Shown here: positions 15,192 through 18,057 of the stretch, one piece after another
Layout of the letters: every line of letters starts with the position of its first letter
Position numbering within the stretch: position 1 is the stretch's first letter
Notes under the pieces: generated by a model
Told to the model about the DNA's origin: nothing
The model's database searches: none
Seen by the model: only the letters and a program-made list of their open reading frames with translations
Source: Bacteroidota bacterium
GTDB lineage: Bacteria > Bacteroidota > Bacteroidia > B-17B0 > Aurantibacillaceae
Assembly (NCBI GenBank): GCA_025359355.1
Contig: JANYGR010000230.1
Coordinates: forward strand, 1 to 18,057
Direction of reading: 5' to 3'
Length of the DNA stretch: 18,057 nt
Translations under genes and position numbers: made by a program

Positions 15192-16076
15192 TTATGCGTT
15201 TACTGCTTTTAAAACTGCTGCCATGGTAATACCAATAGAAGCTGGACTATCCACTACATGTAAACCACACTCGCGCATAATATCCATTTTAGCTTGAGCT
15301 GTATCATCATGTCCACCAACAATAGCGCCTGCATGACCCATCGTACGGCCTTTTGGAGCTGTTTGTCCTGCAATAAATCCTACAACTGGTTTTTTATTTC
15401 CATTAGCTTTAATCCAACGTGCAGCATCTGCTTCGTAGCTACCACCAATTTCACCAATCATCACAATAGCATCAGTTTCAGGGTCATTCATTAATAATTC
15501 AACCGCATCGCGTGTTGGTGTTCCAATAATTGGATCTCCACCAATACCAATAGCCGTACTTACACCTAAGCCAGCTTTTGCTAATTGATCGGCAGCTTCA
15601 TAAGTTAATGTTCCTGATTTAGATACTACACCAATACGTCCTTTTTTGAATACAAATCCTGGCATGATACCAACTTTTGCTTCGCCAGCTGTAATAACAC
15701 CTGGGCAATTTGGCCCTATTAAACGGCAAGCGCGTCCTTTGATATATTCTTTTACAGCAATCATATCCTTAACAGGAATACCTTCTGTGATACAGATAAT
15801 AACTTTAATACCACCTTCAGCAGCTTCCATAATAGCATCAGCTGCAAATGCTGCCGGCACAAAAATGATCGATGTATCAGCGCCTGCTTTATCTACAGCT
15901 TCTTTAACTGTATTAAATACAGGTCTTTCTAAATGGGTTGTTCCGCCTTTACCTGGAGTAACACCGCCAACAACGTTGGTTCCGTATTCTATCATTTGAG
16001 TTGCGTGGAATGTTCCTTCGCCACCTGTAAAACCTTGTACAATTACTTTTGAATTTTTTCCTACTAAAACGCCCAT
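15192..16076 (-). CDS. sucD: Succinate-CoA ligase (ADP/GDP-forming) subunit alpha
   Basis: 294 residues, the family length. The alpha subunit binds CoA and carries the phospho-histidine in the TCA-cycle conversion of succinyl-CoA to succinate with nucleotide formation. Visible: CoA-binding GFTGGEGTFH (15-24), the glycine-rich VGGVTPGKGGTTH (36-48), GPNCPG (121-126), SKSGTLTYE (152-160), GIGGDPIIGT (177-186), and the phospho-acceptor His248 in GHAGAIVGG. The start MGVLVGKNSKVIVQG is standard. The beta-subunit gene sucC is not adjacent: the divergent neighbour is mnmE, and a terminator follows the stop, so sucD is transcribed alone. The catabolism of phenylacetate ends in succinyl-CoA and acetyl-CoA, but nothing here shows a regulatory link. 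Confidence 0.97.
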   Translation of the reverse strand: MGVLVGKNSKVIVQGFTGGEGTFHATQMIEYGTNVVGGVTPGKGGTTHLERPVFNTVKEAVDKAGADTSIIFVPAAFAADAIMEAAEGGIKVIICITEGIPVKDMIAVKEYIKGRACRLIGPNCPGVITAGEAKVGIMPGFVFKKGRIGVVSKSGTLTYEAADQLAKAGLGVSTAIGIGGDPIIGTPTRDAVELLMNDPETDAIVMIGEIGGSYEADAARWIKANGNKKPVVGFIAGQTAPKGRTMGHAGAIVGGHDDTAQAKMDIMRECGLHVVDSPASIGITMAAVLKAVNA

Positions 16077-16088
16077 TTCTTTAATTTT

Positions 16089-16114
16089 AAATGTTGAATT
16101 ATAAATGTTGAATT
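16089..16114. repeat. Two tandem copies of AAATGTTGAATT before sucD
   Basis: AAATGTTGAATT occurs at 16089-16100 and again at 16103-16114, in the leader between sucD and the divergent mnmE. The same 12-mer occurs twice between paaA and paaB. The copies lie 13-25 bases upstream of the sucD start on the opposite strand. Confidence 0.7.
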
Positions 16115-16174
16115 ATTAAATTAAAATTGATGCGCTAATTTAAGCAAAATCCTCTTTCGTGACGTAAATATTTA

Positions 16175-16182
16175 TAAATTTG
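16175..16182 (+). promoter_or_regulatory. Possible -7 box of mnmE
   Basis: TAAATTTG matches TAnnTTTG and ends 19 bases before the mnmE ATG. The only -33 candidate is TTTC at 16155-16158, which is imperfect and a little close. Confidence 0.5.
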
Positions 16183-16201
16183 TTTATATAACCCAAAAGA
16201 C

Positions 16202-17602
16202 ATGGCCAATTACGCCTTAAATGATGATACAATTGCCGCATTAGCAACTCCACATGGTTTTGGAGCTATTGCCGTAATCAGATTGAGTGGTAAACATGCC
16301 ATTTCCATTACCGAAAACGTATTTTATACAAAAAAACTAAAACATAAAACATTGGCTGATAAAGCCAGCCATACGGCTCATTTTGGATTAATTGCCGAAC
16401 ATGGGGTGATTATTGATGAGGTATTGGTTACTGTTTTTAAAGCTCCTCATACTTATACTGGCGAAGAAATAGTTGAGATTTCTTGTCACGGCTCTGTGTT
16501 TATACAACAACAAATTCTACAAACGTTACATAAGCATGGTGCTCGTCCTGCACAGCCTGGCGAGTTCACCTTACGTGCGTTTTTAAATGGTAAACTCGAT
16601 TTGTCGCAAGCAGAGGCGGTGGCCGATTTAATTGCTAGTAATTCTGCAACGTCACATCAGGTAGCTATGCAACACATGCGTGGTGGCTTTAGCAGTAAAA
16701 TAGCCATCTTACGAGAAAATTTATTAAATTTTGCGTCTTTAATTGAACTCGAATTAGATTTTAGTGAAGAGGATGTAGAGTTTGCTGACAGAACAGATTT
16801 ACGCAAACTCATCCATACAATCCAATCAATTATTGACAAACTCATTGGTAGTTTTGAAGTTGGTAATGTGATTAAAAACGGAATTCCAGTGGCAATCGTT
16901 GGTAAACCTAATGCAGGCAAATCAACATTATTAAATGTATTGTTGGAAGACGATAGAGCGATTGTGAGCGAAATACCAGGCACAACAAGAGATACGATTG
17001 AAGATGAAATTATTATTGATGGTGTATTATTTCGATTGATTGATACGGCGGGTATTAGAACCACAACCGATGTGATTGAGCAAATAGGCGTGAATAAAGC
17101 CTTTGAGGTCATTAAGAAATCGGCGATTGTTATTTATTTGTTTGACACGCATGAGTTGAGCAGAGGCGATTTAGAATTAGAAGTGAATATCGTTCGTGAA
17201 CATATAGGTACTTCGCAATTACTAGTGGTTGGTAATAAAATAGATTTTGAAACGCTGGATGAATTGAAACAAGAATTTGCAGATGTGCCACACATACAAT
17301 TTATATCAGCGAAAGAACACACCAACATTGCTGAATTAAAAGCCACTTTAGTGAGTTTGTTTGATACACGTACGGTTAATACAACAGATACGATAGTTAC
17401 AAATTCGCGCCACGTAAACTCTTTAACAAAAGCACAAGATGCTTTACAAAAAGTAAACGAAGGATTAAACACGCAGATACAAAGCGATTTTTTAGCACTC
17501 GACATTCGTTATGCGTTAGAAGCCCTTGGTGAGATCACGGGACAAGTAACCAATGATGATTTATTAGGAAATATTTTTAGTAAATTTTGTATCGGAAAGT
17601 AA
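16202..17602 (+). CDS. mnmE: tRNA uridine-5-carboxymethylaminomethyl modification GTPase MnmE (TrmE)
   Basis: 466 residues, complete. With MnmG it makes the cmnm5U/nm5U modification at wobble U34 of certain tRNAs. The N-terminal formyl-THF-binding domain (about 1-120) contains TIAALATPHGFGAIAVIRLSG (from residue 10) and GARPAQPGEFTLRAFLNGKLDLSQAEAV (113-140, read in two parts). A helical domain follows, then an inserted G domain with G1 GKPNAGKS (234-241), G2 TTRDT (261-265), G3 DTAG (281-284) and G4 NKID (345-348). The C-terminal FCIGK (462-466) includes the catalytic Cys464. All key residues are present. It diverges from sucD across 125 bases. The DNA beyond its stop is of different character (repeats, an IS end), so this stop is a probable boundary of a mobile region. 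Confidence 0.97.
   Translation: MANYALNDDTIAALATPHGFGAIAVIRLSGKHAISITENVFYTKKLKHKTLADKASHTAHFGLIAEHGVIIDEVLVTVFKAPHTYTGEEIVEISCHGSVFIQQQILQTLHKHGARPAQPGEFTLRAFLNGKLDLSQAEAVADLIASNSATSHQVAMQHMRGGFSSKIAILRENLLNFASLIELELDFSEEDVEFADRTDLRKLIHTIQSIIDKLIGSFEVGNVIKNGIPVAIVGKPNAGKSTLLNVLLEDDRAIVSEIPGTTRDTIEDEIIIDGVLFRLIDTAGIRTTTDVIEQIGVNKAFEVIKKSAIVIYLFDTHELSRGDLELEVNIVREHIGTSQLLVVGNKIDFETLDELKQEFADVPHIQFISAKEHTNIAELKATLVSLFDTRTVNTTDTIVTNSRHVNSLTKAQDALQKVNEGLNTQIQSDFLALDIRYALEALGEITGQVTNDDLLGNIFSKFCIGK
17585..17602 (+). other. Candidate attachment site at the 3' end of mnmE
   Basis: The last 18 bases of mnmE, TTTTGTATCGGAAAGTAA, encode FCIGK-stop. The 3' end of mnmE (trmE/thdF) is the known integration site of Salmonella genomic island 1 and relatives, whose core as I recall it is TTCTGTATTGGTAAGTAA, so 15 of 18 bases agree. 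Part of this similarity comes from protein conservation. Support here is the mobile-looking DNA that begins right after the stop; the second copy expected at the far end of an island would lie outside the window. Confidence 0.3.
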
Positions 17603-17670
17603 TTATTTTTCTCTTGTTTCATAACTGCTTGTTATTGTTAGCTTTCAGCGTTATTTTCTTTCTCTTATTT

Positions 17671-17817
17671 GTTGCCAATCTACTCTTATTTACTTATATT
17701 GTTGTCTAATTGTTGCCCTGATTTGTTGCCCTATATGTTTGGCAACAGAAATTCAGCAAAGAGGGAAAGGATGATACACATAGCTACACCCGGCAACAGT
17801 TGGCAACAAATAGCAAC
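17671..17817. repeat. Array of GTTGCC / GGCAAC hexamers, direct on the left and inverted on the right
   Basis: Forward copies GTTGCC are at 17671, 17712 and 17725, with a variant GTTGTC at 17701. Inverted copies GGCAAC are at 17741, 17792 and 17802, with a variant AGCAAC at 17812. Neighbouring copies are mostly 10-13 bases apart, about one helix turn, and most are preceded by TT or followed by AA to give TTGTTGCC/GGCAACAA. The last copy ends three bases before the ATG of the truncated HTH-like gene at 17821. Such clustered, oppositely oriented sites suggest cooperative protein binding, for example integrase or excisionase arm sites, or an operator. No gene is seen in 17603-17820. Confidence 0.7.
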
Positions 17818-17820
17818 AAC

Positions 17821-17895
17821 ATGAGTAGTAACATCCGCTTAGAAAAAACTTGCCAGCATTGCAGTAAAAATTTCGTTGCAAAAACGATCCTAACT
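17821..17895 (+). pseudogene. 5' fragment of a mobile-element HTH/Cys-motif protein, interrupted by an IS
   Basis: ATG at 17821 opens MSSNIRLEKTCQHCSKNFVA, continuing KTILT to residue 25. This strongly resembles the start of small proteins of Bacteroidota integrative elements that begin MSSNIR, carry a CxxCGKxFxAxT motif and continue with a second Cys pair and an excisionase-like HTH. Here Cys11 and Cys14 are present, but after residue 25 the frame runs into the C-rich repeats of an IS21-type end and stops at 17968-17970 (49 codons in all), without the second Cys pair or the HTH. The rest of the gene probably lies beyond the IS, outside the window. The identity rests on my memory of the family; the abrupt change of composition is visible in the sequence. 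Confidence 0.6.
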
Positions 17896-18057
17896 GGAAA
17901 GCCCACGCAAATTGACCCCCTCCCGCCAAACCAAACTGCCCCCCAATACCATTTCAAACTGACCCCCTAATACCGGCGCAAACTGCCCCCCTGAAAAGAG
18001 GAGAAAGAACAGTTGTTTTTGTAGGATAAAGCTGGTTTGTTTCACCACAAACAAACC
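17895..18057 (+). mobile_element. One end of a probable IS21-family insertion sequence (continues past the window)
   Basis: From about 17895 (TGGAAAGCCC) the composition changes to C-rich, with four repeats of the form CAAACTGACCCCC. IS21-family elements start with TG and have several such internal repeats at each end as transposase-binding sites. No transposase reading frame begins within the visible 163 bases; istA and istB would follow to the right. GGTTTGTTT (18034-18042) and AAACAAACC (18049-18057) form a hairpin at the window edge. The exact left end is uncertain by a few bases, and target duplications cannot be seen. Confidence 0.65.
17908..17992 (+). repeat. Four direct repeats CAAA(C/T)TG(A/C)CCCCC in the IS end
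   Basis: Copies begin at 17908 (CAAATTGACCCCCT), 17932 (CAAACTGCCCCCCA), 17955 (CAAACTGACCCCCT) and 17979 (CAAACTGCCCCCCT). The start-to-start distances are 24, 23 and 24 bases, so the copies lie on nearly the same face of the helix. Two of the spacers share AATACC. Confidence 0.85.

Noticed and set aside
15112..15297. A 61-codon plus-strand frame starting before the sucD terminator
   Set aside because: It reads through the sucD terminator palindrome and into the antisense strand of sucD.
15192..16076. sucD separated from sucC as an anomaly
   Set aside because: Separate sucC and sucD genes are common in Bacteroidota, so this alone is not notable.
16657..17112. Minus-strand open frames inside mnmE (also 17134-17505)
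   Set aside because: They lie antisense to a complete mnmE with all G motifs and have no recognisable content.
17671..17817. Plasmid iterons or a replication origin
   Set aside because: The hexamers are in opposite orientations with uneven spacing, there is no replication gene, and the surroundings are chromosomal housekeeping genes.
17908..17992. CRISPR-like array because of regular spacing
   Set aside because: The repeated unit is only about 13 bases and C-rich, spacers are about 10 bases and partly alike, and no cas gene is present. The layout fits an IS21-type end.

Overview
The window is low-GC DNA from a member of the Bacteroidota. Three things point there: two secreted proteins carry a C-terminal type IX secretion (T9SS type A) sorting domain, there is a gldF-gldG pair, and several start sites are preceded by TAnnTTTG, the -7 box of the Bacteroidota primary sigma factor. 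Lower taxonomic rank cannot be fixed from the sequence. No rRNA, tRNA or CRISPR array was seen.

Layout. 1-1772 (+): the 3' end of a DUF4412-like gene, a terminator, a secreted alpha/beta hydrolase with a T9SS tail, and a second terminator that can serve both strands. 1793-5293 (-): gldF, gldG and a DUF4340 gene, arranged as an operon for an ABC-2 type exporter module associated with gliding. 5423-10829 (+): a phenylacetic acid degradation cluster, paaA-paaB-paaC-(35-codon membrane ORF)-paaD-(PAS-GAF-HisKA_2 histidine kinase)-paaG. It sits behind a near-consensus promoter with an inverted repeat lying between the two promoter boxes. 10830-11051: a short convergent region with two hairpins, one of them long. 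11052-14939 (-): an outer-membrane beta-barrel protein and a 1002-residue secreted protein (seven SBBP propeller repeats, one PKD-like domain, five Ig-like repeats, T9SS tail), each with its own signals. 15192-16076 (-): sucD. 16202-17602 (+): mnmE.

How the genes work together. PaaA, PaaB, PaaC and PaaD supply most of the phenylacetyl-CoA epoxidase and its maturation factor, and PaaG isomerises the epoxide to the oxepin. The reductase PaaE, the ligase PaaK and the later beta-oxidation enzymes are not in the window. A cytosolic sensor kinase and a very small membrane protein share the operon and are the least explained parts of it.

The right end looks like the edge of a mobile region. Just after the conserved FCIGK-stop end of mnmE comes an array of GTTGCC/GGCAAC hexamers, direct on the left and inverted on the right. 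A gene start resembling the small Cys-motif HTH proteins of Bacteroidota integrative elements follows, and it is cut at about codon 25 by what looks like one end of an IS21-family insertion sequence, with four ~13-bp repeats every 23-24 bp. The IS continues past the window.
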